A DNA stretch of 64,000 bases from an uncultured Clostridia bacterium (GCA_934120395.1 CAKOTZ010000003.1:62001-126000), one strand, 5' to 3'. Shown: positions 33,851-43,638, counted from the first letter of the stretch. Notes: generated by a model from the letters alone, not told the origin. Program-made: numbers and translations.

Positions 33851-34594
33851 ATGAAAAGGAAAAATATATCAAACATAAAACAATTAGGAGCAACAGCGGT
33901 AATTATAATAGCGTTAATACTAACAAACTATATCGTACCACATGATATAGAAAGCAGTAAAACAACGGAGCAAAACACAATAATAAATACAAACGTAGAC
34001 AAGGCTAACATACCACCATATTTTGGAGAAACAGTTATAACAATAAATAATAATATACCATATTTTGAAGAAAGTGATTTAACAACACAAGACTTTGAGA
34101 ACTATTCAAATTTTGATAAATTAAATAGAGCAGGAGAGGCATTTGCTAATATATGTACATATACAATGCCACCGGAGGGAACAAAAAGGGAAAGATTAAC
34201 ATATAAGCCTACAGGATGGAAACAGTATTTATATGGAGGAAATAACAGTAAACACTTATATGAGCGATGCCATTTAATTGCATGGCAATTAGGAAATGAA
34301 AATGACAACAAGCAGAATCTAATTACAGGAACATCACAATTAAATACAGCAATGATAGAATATGAAAATACAGTTGCGAATTGGATAAAAGAAAAGAAAA
34401 AACAAGGAAAAGATTATCACGTGTTATATAGAGTAACGCCTATATATAGTGGAGAAAATCAATTAGCAACAGGAGTAGAAATAGAAGCAAAATCAGTTGA
34501 AGAAGAAGGCGTATCTTTCAATAAATTTATATATAATGTGCAAAATGGTTTTGAAATTAATTATGCTACAGGAGAGGCAAAACTAACAAAATAG
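33851..34594 (+). CDS. Secreted/anchored DNA/RNA non-specific endonuclease
   Basis: 247 residues; ATG seven bases after AGGAG. N-terminal membrane/signal segment (about 13-30), then a beta-beta-alpha-metal nuclease domain: TGWKQYL, ERCHLIAWQLGNENDNKQNLITG, in which His of RCHL is the general base and Asn of NEND/KQNL binds metal. It resembles EndA/streptodornase nucleases, which degrade extracellular DNA. Uptake, nutrient scavenging or competition are possible roles. The gene downstream (14-bp gap) might encode a partner or protective protein. Confidence 0.85.
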   Translation: MKRKNISNIKQLGATAVIIIALILTNYIVPHDIESSKTTEQNTIINTNVDKANIPPYFGETVITINNNIPYFEESDLTTQDFENYSNFDKLNRAGEAFANICTYTMPPEGTKRERLTYKPTGWKQYLYGGNNSKHLYERCHLIAWQLGNENDNKQNLITGTSQLNTAMIEYENTVANWIKEKKKQGKDYHVLYRVTPIYSGENQLATGVEIEAKSVEEEGVSFNKFIYNVQNGFEINYATGEAKLTK

Positions 34595-34608
34595 AAAGGA
34601 GAACAAAT

Positions 34609-35058
34609 TTGAATTTAGAAATAAACAGATTAACAAGAAAGATAGAAAAAAATAGTTTGTTAAAAGAATTCATAGATGAATTAAATGAAGCAAGAGATAA
34701 AATAAATGAAAATATAAAACTAACACCACAAGAAGACTTAGAATTTTATAAAAAAAGAATTGAATTTTTGCAGAATTATTTTGAAAAAGAATTACTTAAT
34801 TTAGATAAAGGAGAAATCTTTCTTGTAACTAATAAATATAAAAATGATATTGAATATCATAGATATAAAATAGCTCAGTATAAAAATAACAAAGAGTGGA
34901 AATATATTGTATTTGAAAAGGATTTACCCAAAAATACAAAAATAGGAGATGTAGTTAGAAAAAAAGATGGAAAATATATTTATGATGAACAAGCGACACA
35001 ATACATAGAAAACATAGGAAATAAAATAAAACAAAAAATAATAGCAAAAAGGAATTAA
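34609..35058 (+). CDS. Hypothetical protein downstream of nuclease
   Basis: 149 residues from TTG 34609, eight bases after AAAGGA. Highly charged, helical N-terminal half (NRLTRKIEKNSLLKEFIDEL) and a C-terminal VFEKDLPKNTKIGDVVRKKDGKY that recalls the small DUF3006 barrel. No signal peptide, so cytoplasmic. An immunity protein for the nuclease is a guess from gene order only. Confidence 0.55.
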   Translation: MNLEINRLTRKIEKNSLLKEFIDELNEARDKINENIKLTPQEDLEFYKKRIEFLQNYFEKELLNLDKGEIFLVTNKYKNDIEYHRYKIAQYKNNKEWKYIVFEKDLPKNTKIGDVVRKKDGKYIYDEQATQYIENIGNKIKQKIIAKRN

Positions 35059-35094
35059 ATTCCAAGCTAGAGAAACAGAATTTAGTGTAATACA

Positions 35095-35123
35095 TTGAAT
35101 ATATTAGCAAAAAATGATATAAT
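35095..35123 (+). promoter_or_regulatory. Promoter before 35179 gene
   Basis: TTGAAT (35095-35100), 17-bp spacer, TATAAT (35118-35123). Confidence 0.6.
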
Positions 35124-35178
35124 AAAAAAAGATAAAAACTTACATTATATCATTTTAATAATTTAGGAGGTATAAAAA

Positions 35179-35583
35179 ATGGAGTTCGTAGGTATTATTG
35201 TGGCAGTAATTGTCTTACATCAAATTTCAAAATTTATACGGAATTGGAGATTAGCAGATGAAATTGAAAATGAGACAATTGAATTTTTAACATTGTATAA
35301 TAAAATGATAAAAGAAATGCAAAAAGAAGATTCAAAAGAAATTAGACATGGAGGAGCTGGATTAAAATATAAAATTTGTGTGAAATCTGGTGATTGGGGC
35401 AATTTTTATAAGACAATGAATGAAATAGCAAAAGAAATATTAGCGGATTATGATAAAATTGACCAAAATTATTGGAATTGGGCAGAAACAGAGAAATATA
35501 TATATTTACAAAAACAGCGTGACATTATATTAGATTTATCAAGTAAATTGTCACATTACCTATGGTTAAATGAAATTAATTAA
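35179..35583 (+). CDS. Small membrane-anchored hypothetical protein
   Basis: 134 residues; ATG follows AGGAGG. One N-terminal membrane segment (about 3-20) and a cytoplasmic helical region. No family recognised. Its codon 21 (35239-35241) is CGG, the only in-frame CGG I found in the window where the normal frame continues; a +1 shift there would stop within five codons. So either CGG is read here, or the full-length product is made poorly. Confidence 0.6.
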   Translation: MEFVGIIVAVIVLHQISKFIRNWRLADEIENETIEFLTLYNKMIKEMQKEDSKEIRHGGAGLKYKICVKSGDWGNFYKTMNEIAKEILADYDKIDQNYWNWAETEKYIYLQKQRDIILDLSSKLSHYLWLNEIN

Positions 35584-35585
35584 AA

Positions 35586-35623
35586 AATAATTCCAAGCAA
35601 TTAATTGCTTGGAATTATTTTTT
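35586..35623. terminator. Bidirectional terminator
   Basis: Near-perfect stem of about 16 bp centred on 35602, with AATTCCAAGCAA / TTGCTTGGAATT and T-rich flanks. It separates converging genes and overlaps the PBP stop. Confidence 0.85.
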
Positions 35624-37880
35624 AATAAGTATCCTTAATTTCTTCTTTTAAAGTAACAGTAACAATACTACCTTCAGAAACAGAAGTGCTGTATGAAGGG
35701 GATTGAGAAATAACCTTTCCACTACCCTCAATATTAATATTAAGGTTTCTAGAACGTAAAGAGTTAATAGCTTGCGAAGAAGTCATGCCCTTTAGATTAG
35801 GAACTGTAACAGAAGATTGTTCTGCATTAGCATCATCGTATAAAATAATTAAAGAGTTTTTAATTAAACGCACACCGCTCTTTGGTGTTTGTTTTGCCAC
35901 AGTTACCTCAGATTTGTTTCCACTAGTATTGCATTGTACACGGAAACCAGCATTTTTTAAAATAGACTCAGCCTCAGACATTGTTTTGTTAGTAACATCT
36001 GATAACATAACAGTTGTATTATATTCATCAGAAGAACTTGAAGTATTTGCTTTATTAGAAGGAATACCTAATGCTGGTAACGCTTCAGATAAAATCTGAG
36101 AAACAACAGGACCAGCAACTTGACCTCCTTGATAACTGTTCCCCTTAGGGTCATAAAGCGTAACTAATACAACAATTTGGGTGTTTTCCACAGGAGATAT
36201 AGCAATATATGAAGCAGTATAGCCATCTTGATCTTTTCGAGAATAGATAGGTTCAGAAGTACCAGTTTTTCCGCCAACAGAATATCCAGCAACAGCACCA
36301 TATCTACCAGTACCATCAGTAACAACAGATTGCAATAAATCTTTCATTTTATTAGCGGTTTCTTTAGAAATAACCTGTCTAACTTGAACAGGATCGATAT
36401 TTGTAACAACACCAGAATCAGAGTTAATGATTTGTTTCACAACACGAGGTTGCATTAAAATACCATCATTAGCAATAGCAGAAACAGCAGTAATAAGCTG
36501 TAAAGGTGTAATAGTAAAACGTTGACCAAACGACATTGTAGCAAGTTCCACAGGACCTACATCATCTTCTTTATGAAAGTTGCTATTTGATTCGCCAGCT
36601 AAACTAGCACCAGTAGTATTAAACAAACCGAAGGCTTCATAGTATTTATATAAAGTGCGTGTACCAATTCTAGCACCTAATTGCATAAAAGCAGGATTGC
36701 ATGAATTTTCTAGAGCTTGTCTAAGAGATTGATGCTGATGAGGGTTATAATAGCGCCAACAATTTATAGAAGTATCATAAATTGTTTGAGAACCAGAGCA
36801 ATAAAAATCATTCTCATTATCAGTAGTAACAATGCCTTCCTCCAATCCAATGGCGGCGGTTAAAATTTTAAAAGTAGAACCAGGTTCGTACGTATCACTA
36901 ACAGCACGGTTTCTCCACATTTTTTGCAAATAATTATTTTTTTCTTCAGATGTTCCCAAGGCTTCATACTCTTTCTTTTGAGTATCAGTAAACGGTTCAG
37001 AAGGAGTATTTAAATTATAATCTGGATAAGTAGCCATAGCCAAAATATCACCAGTAGAAGGTTGCATCATAATAACATTTCCACCACGTGTACAATTATT
37101 TTCTTGAACAGCCTGTTTTAAATACTTTTCAGCAATAGTTTGTAATTTATAATCTAAAGAAAGAACAATATCACTGCCATTTTCAGCAGCAACATATTTC
37201 TCATTTGAATCTGGAATTTCCTGAGATTTACTATTTTTAAAAGTAGTAATCCTTCCAACAGTACCAGTAAGAACAGAATTCCACTTATATTCAATTCCTG
37301 AACGCCCACTATTATCAGAGCCACAAAAGCCAAGTAAATTAGAAGCAAAGTTATTATATGGATAATATCGTTTAGAATCAGAATCAATACTAATACCGCG
37401 TGAAATTTTATTATCACTCATCCACTGTTTAAGTTTTGAAATCTTGTCATTCTCTACCTTTTTGGCAATAGTTTGAAACGAAGAAGTACTATTAACCTTT
37501 TCCAAAACCGAATTATAGTCCAATTCAAAAATATCACTAAAAGCTTTAGCAACATCAGCTTTATTTTTTTCAGCGATTAAAGTAGGATTAATAGAGACGG
37601 TATCAACACTAGCGCTTGTAGCTAAAATTTTTCCAGTTGAATCATATATAGTACCTCTTTTAGGACTAATAATCTTATCAAGCGTTTGTTGCTTATGAGC
37701 TAGTTCAGTATAGCGACTGCCATCAACAGCTTCAATCCAACCAATCCTAAATAAGAGAATCAATAAAAGAAGAACAATAATGCCAACAAATATCAATATT
37801 TTTTTGGAAGATTGTAGCTTAAATTCCCTTTCCAACATCTTTTTATTTTTTTTACTTTTTTTTCGTTTTTTTGAACTCAT
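35622..37880 (-). CDS. Class B penicillin-binding protein with PASTA domains
   Basis: 752 residues from ATG 37880 (SSKKRKKSKK); an upstream in-frame start lacks a ribosome site. Short basic cytoplasmic tail, membrane segment (about 25-45), PBP dimerisation domain (SPKRGTIYDSTGKILA), transpeptidase with YEPGSTFK (SxxK serine), SCN and KTGT, then two PASTA domains. It crosslinks peptidoglycan outside the membrane, as the SpoVD/PBP2x/FtsI group does. Whether it serves division or sporulation cannot be told: no spore genes are nearby. Confidence 0.92.
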   Translation of the reverse strand: MSSKKRKKSKKNKKMLEREFKLQSSKKILIFVGIIVLLLLILLFRIGWIEAVDGSRYTELAHKQQTLDKIISPKRGTIYDSTGKILATSASVDTVSINPTLIAEKNKADVAKAFSDIFELDYNSVLEKVNSTSSFQTIAKKVENDKISKLKQWMSDNKISRGISIDSDSKRYYPYNNFASNLLGFCGSDNSGRSGIEYKWNSVLTGTVGRITTFKNSKSQEIPDSNEKYVAAENGSDIVLSLDYKLQTIAEKYLKQAVQENNCTRGGNVIMMQPSTGDILAMATYPDYNLNTPSEPFTDTQKKEYEALGTSEEKNNYLQKMWRNRAVSDTYEPGSTFKILTAAIGLEEGIVTTDNENDFYCSGSQTIYDTSINCWRYYNPHQHQSLRQALENSCNPAFMQLGARIGTRTLYKYYEAFGLFNTTGASLAGESNSNFHKEDDVGPVELATMSFGQRFTITPLQLITAVSAIANDGILMQPRVVKQIINSDSGVVTNIDPVQVRQVISKETANKMKDLLQSVVTDGTGRYGAVAGYSVGGKTGTSEPIYSRKDQDGYTASYIAISPVENTQIVVLVTLYDPKGNSYQGGQVAGPVVSQILSEALPALGIPSNKANTSSSSDEYNTTVMLSDVTNKTMSEAESILKNAGFRVQCNTSGNKSEVTVAKQTPKSGVRLIKNSLIILYDDANAEQSSVTVPNLKGMTSSQAINSLRSRNLNINIEGSGKVISQSPSYSTSVSEGSIVTVTLKEEIKDTY

Positions 37881-37975
37881 GAATATCACACCATAACCTA
37901 TAATAAATTTACTATTTATTGTAACTAAAAAAAAACAAAAAAGCAATGAAGTAACAAAAAATTCACAATAAAAAC

Positions 37976-38004
37976 TTGAAAAGAAAGGGTAAAAACGATA
38001 AAAT
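37976..38004 (+). promoter_or_regulatory. Promoter of pth-rng-capA-rimO operon
   Basis: TTGAAA (37976-37981), 17-bp spacer, TAAAAT (37999-38004). Confidence 0.6.
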
Positions 38005-38031
38005 AGTAAAAAAACAGAAAGGTAGATAAAA

Positions 38032-38595
38032 ATGTATTTAATAGTAGGATTAGGAAATCCAGAAGAAGATTATGCAAGAACAAGGCACAACATGGGATTT
38101 GACGTAGTAAATAGTTTGGCAAAAGAATATGAAATAGAAATTTCACGAACAAACTTTAAAGCATTATATGGAAGTGGAATAATAGAAGATCAAAAAGTAA
38201 TAATACTAAAACCACAAACGTATATGAATTCAAGTGGAGAAAGTATAATAGAATGCAAAAAATTTTATAAATTAGAAAATTCACAAATAATAGTAATTTC
38301 AGATGATATAGATTTAGAGCCTGGCAATATTAGAATCAGGAAAAAAGGTGGTCCAGGAACACATAATGGATTAAAATCTGTAGTACACTGTTTAAATACA
38401 GATGACTTTGTGCGTGTTCGAGTAGGAGTAGGTCAACCAGCAGAAGGAATAGAATTGGTTGAACATGTTATTGGCTATGTACCGGACAAAGAATATAAAA
38501 TACTACAAACAGGTATAGAAAAAGCAAAAGAAGCACTAATAGAAATAATAAAAAATGGTCCAGAGAGAGCAATGAACAAATATAATGCAAAATAA
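38032..38595 (+). CDS. pth: Peptidyl-tRNA hydrolase
   Basis: 187 residues, full length. LIVGLGNPEEDYARTRHNMGF carries the catalytic His of the family, and SDDIDLEPGNIRIRKKGGPGTHNGLKS the catalytic Asp and substrate-binding Asn. It frees tRNA from peptidyl-tRNA that drops off stalled ribosomes. First gene of a likely operon with rng, the CapA-like gene and rimO (gaps of 14, 20 and 2 bp). Its substrate increases when ribosomes stall or frameshift, of interest given the two frameshift sites just downstream. Confidence 0.97.
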   Translation: MYLIVGLGNPEEDYARTRHNMGFDVVNSLAKEYEIEISRTNFKALYGSGIIEDQKVIILKPQTYMNSSGESIIECKKFYKLENSQIIVISDDIDLEPGNIRIRKKGGPGTHNGLKSVVHCLNTDDFVRVRVGVGQPAEGIELVEHVIGYVPDKEYKILQTGIEKAKEALIEIIKNGPERAMNKYNAK

Positions 38596-38609
38596 AGAAA
38601 GGGCAAGAA

Positions 38610-39795
38610 ATGCGAGAAATAATAATAAACAAACATGAAGATAACTCAAAGCATATTTTCTTATTAGAAAATGGCGTATTGTTAGAACAATACGAAGAAA
38701 GAGAAAATTGTAAAAGATTAGAAGGCAATATTTACTTACGGAAAAGTGCAGAATATATTACAAGGAATGCAAGCAGCGTTTGTGGACATAGGACATAAAA
38801 AAAATACATTTATACATGCACAAGACATAGCTCCAAAAAAAGATCTTACAAAAGAAGAAAGAAAAGATATAAATGTAAAAGAATTGGTAAAAGTAGGAAT
38901 GCCAATATTAGTACAGGTAAAACGAGATAGCACAAATAAAAAAGGAGCGAGAGTATCAACGCACATAAGTTTACCAGGAAGATATTTAGTATTAATGCCT
39001 AATACGGGATTTGTAACAATATCGCAAAAGATTGAAAATATAGAAGAAAGACAACGCTTATTAGAATTAGTAAAAAGTAATTTACCAGAAGATATAGGTG
39101 CAATTATAAGAACATCAGCTGAAAACAAAGAAGAAAAAGAAATAAAACAAGATATGTATGAATTAATAAAAAAATGGAATAGCATAAAAGAAAAAGCACA
39201 TAACAATAAAAAAGTCCCAGAATTAATATATGAAAACGACAGCATAACACGAAAAATATTAATAGATTTAATTGACAAAAAAATTGATAATATTTGGGTA
39301 AATGATGAACAAATATTAGAAGAAGTGAAAAAAATTATAAGCCAAATGCAAACAAATCAAGTACCAGAAATAAAAATTGAAAAAGACATCGAAAAAAAAT
39401 ACAATTTAGCAAGACAAATAGAAAAAATAAGTCAACGCAAAATATGGCTAAAATGTGGAGGATTTATTACAATAGATAAAACAGAGGCTTTAACAGCTAT
39501 AGACGTAAATTCAGGGAAATATATAGGAAAAGAAGACCTAGAAAGAACAGTATATCTTGTGAATAGGGAGGCAACCGAAGAAATTGCTAAACAACTTAGA
39601 CTTAGAGATTTAGAAGGAATAATAATGATTGATTATATAGACATGAAAAAAGAAGAAAATAAGAAAAAGATAAGAGAATTATTAAAAGACGAATTAAAAA
39701 AAGATCGTTCAAAAACACAGGTATTAGAATTTACAAAATTAAATCTATTAGAAATGACAAGAAAACATATGTATAGTAATTTAGAAGAAATATAA
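38610..39795 (+). CDS. rng: Ribonuclease E/G family, requires +1 frameshift at CGG
   Basis: ATG at 38610 reads MREIIINKHEDNSKHIFLL ... GNIYL, then CGG (38739-38741). In the zero frame it ends 19 codons later. Skipping the C gives GKVQNILQGMQAAFVDIGHKK, exactly the conserved RNase E/G S1-domain sequence, and runs to 39795. Catalytic TAIDVNSGKY and the second acid in IIMIDYIDM are present. About 395 residues, a short clostridial form without the long tail. It should process rRNA and mRNA. If the extra C is real, full-length enzyme depends on +1 frameshifting; internal GTG 38746 would give only a truncated product. Confidence 0.88.
38739..38742 (+). other. +1 frameshift site, TTA CGG A, in rng
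   Basis: In-frame CGG followed by A. Reading GGA instead of CGG restores the conserved Gly-Lys-Val of the S1 domain. Confidence 0.75.
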
Positions 39796-39815
39796 AGGAG
39801 GAAACAAATACTTTT

Positions 39816-41078
39816 ATGCCAGGATTTAAAAGAAATTCGAGAGCAAGAAGGAGAATTGCTGTAAAAGTAACACCAAAAGCAATAAAAAGAATTATTGCAA
39901 CTACAATTCCATTAATCATAATATGTATAGTAAGTCTTGGACTAAAATATCATCAAAGCAATTTACAAATAGAAAACAACAAACAAGAAGCTAAACAAGA
40001 GGCGTATAAAGTATTTCAAGATGAAGATTATAGCCAAATTGAAGGTGAAAAATATGAAACAAAAGATGATATCATAAATATAGTTGCAGTTGGAAATATA
40101 ATTTGCAATTCAAAATTTTGTGAAAGCATATATGATGAGCAAAGCGATAGCTATTTATTTCTAAAATTTGCAGACAAAATTAGACAATATGTTGAAATAG
40201 CAGATTATACAATAGCACCATTTAAAAGTAACTTTGTAGATACCTACCAAGAAGAAAAAGGTAAAATGAGAGTACCAAAAGACTTGGGATTAGCTTTAAA
40301 AAACTTAGGAATAGATTTACTAACTACAGCTCATAATAACAGCTATGACTATGGCAAAGAAGGAATAGAACAAACAATAGACTATTTAGAAAGTTTGGGA
40401 ATAAAACAAGTAGGATTAAATAAAACAAAAGAAGAAAAAGAACAAGTAAATATAGTAGAAATAAGGGGAATAAAAGTAGCATTTTTAGCATATACAGACA
40501 AAACAAATGTAAATACAAAAGAAAGTTATTCAGTAAATAAAATGGAAAAGAAGCAAATAATAGCAGATGTACAAAAAGCCAAAGAAAAGGGAGCGGAAGT
40601 TATATTTGTATGTTTAAATTGGGGAGATAGTAATGCAGAAAAACCAACACAAAGCCAACAAGAACTAGCAAAAACACTTGCAGACAATGGAGTTGATGTC
40701 ATAATAGGAAGCAATCCAAAGCTGGTAGGAAAAATAGAAAATTATCAGAACAAAGATGGTAAAAATACATGTATAGTATACTCAATAGGAAACTTTTTAG
40801 ATTTAGGAGAAAAAGAGGAAAAAATAGAAATTGCACTAGATATAGAAATAACAAAAACAGCAGAAGATGGACAAGTACATTTAAGCAAAATTAGCTATAC
40901 ACCAATGTATTTATTGGATAAAGGGGAAGCCGAAAAAGAAAGATATTGTTTAGTAGATGTAAAGCAAGAAATAGAAAGATACAGGGCAGAAGTTCAAAAC
41001 AACTTAACACAAGAGGATTATAATAACATTCAAAATAGTTTAACAGATCTAGAAAAAAGAATAAAAGGAGAAAAATAA
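39816..41078 (+). CDS. CapA-family (PGA capsule synthesis-like) protein
   Basis: 420 residues. Basic N-terminus, one membrane segment (about 27-45), then a metallophosphoesterase-like CapA domain: IINIVAVGNIICN, TIAPFKSNFVD (usually NLE), LLTTAHNNSYDYG, GIKVAFLAYTDKTN, VCLNWGDS and YSIGNFLDL. Some usual metal ligands (His in HWG, Asp) appear replaced by Asn, so activity is uncertain. It would act outside the membrane on polyglutamate or a related polymer. Placed within the pth-rng-rimO operon. Confidence 0.8.
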   Translation: MPGFKRNSRARRRIAVKVTPKAIKRIIATTIPLIIICIVSLGLKYHQSNLQIENNKQEAKQEAYKVFQDEDYSQIEGEKYETKDDIINIVAVGNIICNSKFCESIYDEQSDSYLFLKFADKIRQYVEIADYTIAPFKSNFVDTYQEEKGKMRVPKDLGLALKNLGIDLLTTAHNNSYDYGKEGIEQTIDYLESLGIKQVGLNKTKEEKEQVNIVEIRGIKVAFLAYTDKTNVNTKESYSVNKMEKKQIIADVQKAKEKGAEVIFVCLNWGDSNAEKPTQSQQELAKTLADNGVDVIIGSNPKLVGKIENYQNKDGKNTCIVYSIGNFLDLGEKEEKIEIALDIEITKTAEDGQVHLSKISYTPMYLLDKGEAEKERYCLVDVKQEIERYRAEVQNNLTQEDYNNIQNSLTDLEKRIKGEK

Positions 41079-41080
41079 AA

Positions 41081-42386
41081 GTGAAAATAGGATTTATATC
41101 ATTAGGATGTTCAAAAAACTTAGTAGATACAGAAAAAATGATTGGAATATGCAAAAAAAATGAATTTGAAATAGTATCAGATGCGCAAGAGGCAGATATA
41201 ATATTAATAAATACATGTGGCTTTATACAATCGGCAAAGGAAGAAGCAATACAGACTATACTAGAAATGTCAGAATACAAGGAAACAGGTAATTGCAAAT
41301 ACTTAGTAGTAACTGGATGTTTAATTCAACGATATAAAGGAGAATTAGAAAAAGAAATACCTGAGGTTGATTTGTGGATAACCATAGATGAATATGATAA
41401 TTTTTGGGGAAAACTAGAAGAATTACTAGAACAAAAAGATTATACAGAACAAAATCTAGATGACCATAATAGAGTTTTAACAACAGGAGACAAAACAGCA
41501 TACTTAAAAATTGCTGAAGGATGTAGCAATTGTTGTGCATACTGTGCAATACCTAAAATTAGAGGACCATACAGAAGTAGAAGCAAAGAAGATATAGTAC
41601 AAGAAGCTAAAGAATTAGCACAAAAACGGAATAAAGGAAATAATAATAATTGCACAAGATACAACGAAATATGGAATAGATCTATATGGCGAAGCAAAAC
41701 TAGTAGAATTATTACAGGAAATCAGTAAAATAGAAGAAATAAAATGGATAAGATTTTTATATGCATATCCAGAAAGCATTACAGACGAATTAATACAAGA
41801 AGTGAAACAGAATTCAAAAATATGTAGTTATTTTGACATACCAATACAGCATATATCAGATAATATATTAAAAAAAATGAATAGAAAAAGCAATGGAACA
41901 AGCATAAAGGAACTACTTAGAAAAATTAGAATAGAAATACCAGAAGTAATATTAAGAACTTCATTAATAGTTGGATTCCCAGGAGAAACAGAAAAAGAAT
42001 TTGAAGAATTATATAAGTTTGTAGACGAAGCAGAATTTGATAAATTAGGAGTATTTCAATACTCTAAAGAAGAAGGGACATTAGCAGCATTAATGAAAGA
42101 ACAGATACATCCTGCAATCAAAAAAAGCAGATGGAATAAAATAATGCAATTACAACAAAAGAAATCAAAACAAAAAATGCAAGAGAAAATAGGAAAAGAA
42201 TATGAAATACTAATAGAAGGAATAAGTACAGATGGAAAATATTATATAGGAAGAAGTTATATGGACGTTCCAGACATGGATGGAATAGTATATTGTCGAA
42301 TAGTAAACGAACACGAAATTGGAGAATTTATAAAATGCAAAATAACAGAAGTAATGGATTATGACTTAATCGGAGAAGAAAAATAA
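41081..42386 (+). CDS. rimO: Ribosomal protein S12 methylthiotransferase, requires +1 frameshift at CGG
   Basis: GTG at 41081, two bases after the previous stop. N-terminal UPF0004 domain with GCSKNLVDTE, NTCGF and TGC cysteines; radical-SAM CSNCCAYCAIP; then ELAQK followed by CGG (41627-41629). The zero frame degenerates and stops at 41728. Skipping C gives GIKEIIIIAQDTTKYGIDLYG, the invariant RimO sequence, continuing through IPIQHISDNIL to a C-terminal TRAM domain. Total about 434 residues, normal. It methylthiolates an Asp of S12, whose gene lies at 61.6 kb. Without the shift only a dead fragment is made. Confidence 0.9.
41627..41630 (+). other. +1 frameshift site, AAA CGG A, in rimO
   Basis: In-frame CGG followed by A after a run of five A. 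Reading GGA restores the conserved Gly and the downstream frame. Confidence 0.78.
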
Positions 42387-42391
42387 AAATC

Positions 42392-42441
42392 AAAATAGCC
42401 TAAAGAAAATATATAAATTATATTCTCTTTAGGCTATTTTT
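42392..42441. terminator. Bidirectional terminator
   Basis: 15-bp perfect stem AAAATAGCCTAAAGA / TCTTTAGGCTATTTT (42392-42406, 42426-42440). Confidence 0.9.
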
Positions 42442-42471
42442 AAATATAATATTAAATTTAAAATACAAATA

Positions 42472-43023
42472 TTAATCAAAAGGAATAAACTTTTTAATAA
42501 TACTATTTGCTTCTACATTAGTATTATTATGTTGATAAGTATCAAAAGATTTAGAAATTGTAGCTTCAATCTGATCTTCAACTTCATCTTGAGATGCATG
42601 CTCAGCAAGAACCAATTCACTTACTAAAATTTGTTTTGCATTAACCAACATTTTCTTTTCACCAGTAGAAAGCCCCTTTTCCTTTTGCTTAAAGCTTAAA
42701 TTTCTAACAACATCAGCTATTTCATAAACATCTCCGCTTTTCATTTTTTCCATGTTGTCTCTATATCTTTTATTCCAATTCATAGACATTTCTGTACTAT
42801 CATGCTCTAACAAATGAAAAACTTTACCTGCTGTTTCCTTATCGATAACATTTCTTACGCCAATATCTTCTGCTTTTGCAGTAGGAACCATAACTTTTAC
42901 CTCACCAGGCATTTTTAAGACGTAGTAAGATTGTTTTTCACCTAAAATGTCTTTTTCTTCAATTGATTCAATAGTCCCAGCTCCATGCATAGGGTAAACT
43001 ATTTTATCACCAACATTAAACAT
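42472..43023 (-). CDS. CarD-family transcription regulator
   Basis: 183 residues from ATG 43023 after AAGGAG. N-terminal RNA-polymerase-interacting Tudor-like domain (MFNVGDKIVYPMHGAGTI, KMPGEVKVMVP) and a helical C-terminal domain (NWNKRYRDNMEKMKSGD, LSTGEKKMLVNAKQILVSELVLAE). CarD proteins stabilise open complexes at stable-RNA and other promoters. A consensus-like promoter lies 48 bp upstream. Confidence 0.92.
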   Translation of the reverse strand: MFNVGDKIVYPMHGAGTIESIEEKDILGEKQSYYVLKMPGEVKVMVPTAKAEDIGVRNVIDKETAGKVFHLLEHDSTEMSMNWNKRYRDNMEKMKSGDVYEIADVVRNLSFKQKEKGLSTGEKKMLVNAKQILVSELVLAEHASQDEVEDQIEATISKSFDTYQHNNTNVEANSIIKKFIPFD

Positions 43024-43070
43024 ATATAGCAACTCCTTTCTAGAACGTGTATGACAATCACACTATAAAT

Positions 43071-43099
43071 ATTATACTATAAAATTTAGTAAAAGTCAA
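43071..43099 (-). promoter_or_regulatory. Promoter of the CarD gene
   Basis: Minus strand TTGACT (43099-43094), 17-bp spacer, TATAAT (43076-43071). Confidence 0.75.
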
Positions 43100-43173
43100 A
43101 GCAAAATCATTAAGAATATGTCTATAAAAATGAGCCAAAATATAGTAAAATCAATGATTATAAAAAATAAAAA

Positions 43174-43638
43174 TTATATTTTATCAGTAGAACCAAAGCC
43201 ACCCGTACGGATACCATTAGAAGTATCAAAATCTGAAATTAAAAAAGGCATAAACATGGCTTGAGCTATCCTATCACCCTTATGAATATGAAAAACATCA
43301 TTAGAAAAATTAAAAAGAGCAACCATCAAATGACCTTCATTATCAGAATTATTATAATAATCAGAATCTATAATTCCAATACCATTTGCAAGAATAATAT
43401 TATGCTTTATGGGATAAGAACTACGACTTGCCAGAACTAGAACTTCATTTTTAGGGAAATATGCCTTTAATCCAGTTTTAACTAATATAGGCTTTTGACC
43501 AAAAGAAAAAACCGGAATATCAACATCTTCAGCAGCTTCTAAATCGTACGCAGCTGAACCAGCAGTTTTACGTTCAGGCAAATTAATATTTTTACTCAAA
43601 TAAGAAGTAACAACTTCAAAACCTCTTAATTTATTCAT
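43174..43638 (-). CDS. dut: dUTP diphosphatase
   Basis: 154 residues. Trimeric dUTPase motifs: AAYDLEAAED, SRSSYPIKH, GIIDSDYYNN (catalytic Asp), KGDRIAQAMF and C-terminal GGFGSTD. It converts dUTP to dUMP, preventing uracil in DNA and supplying dTMP synthesis. Form close to the YncF-type Firmicutes enzymes. Confidence 0.93.
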   Translation of the reverse strand: MNKLRGFEVVTSYLSKNINLPERKTAGSAAYDLEAAEDVDIPVFSFGQKPILVKTGLKAYFPKNEVLVLASRSSYPIKHNIILANGIGIIDSDYYNNSDNEGHLMVALFNFSNDVFHIHKGDRIAQAMFMPFLISDFDTSNGIRTGGFGSTDKI

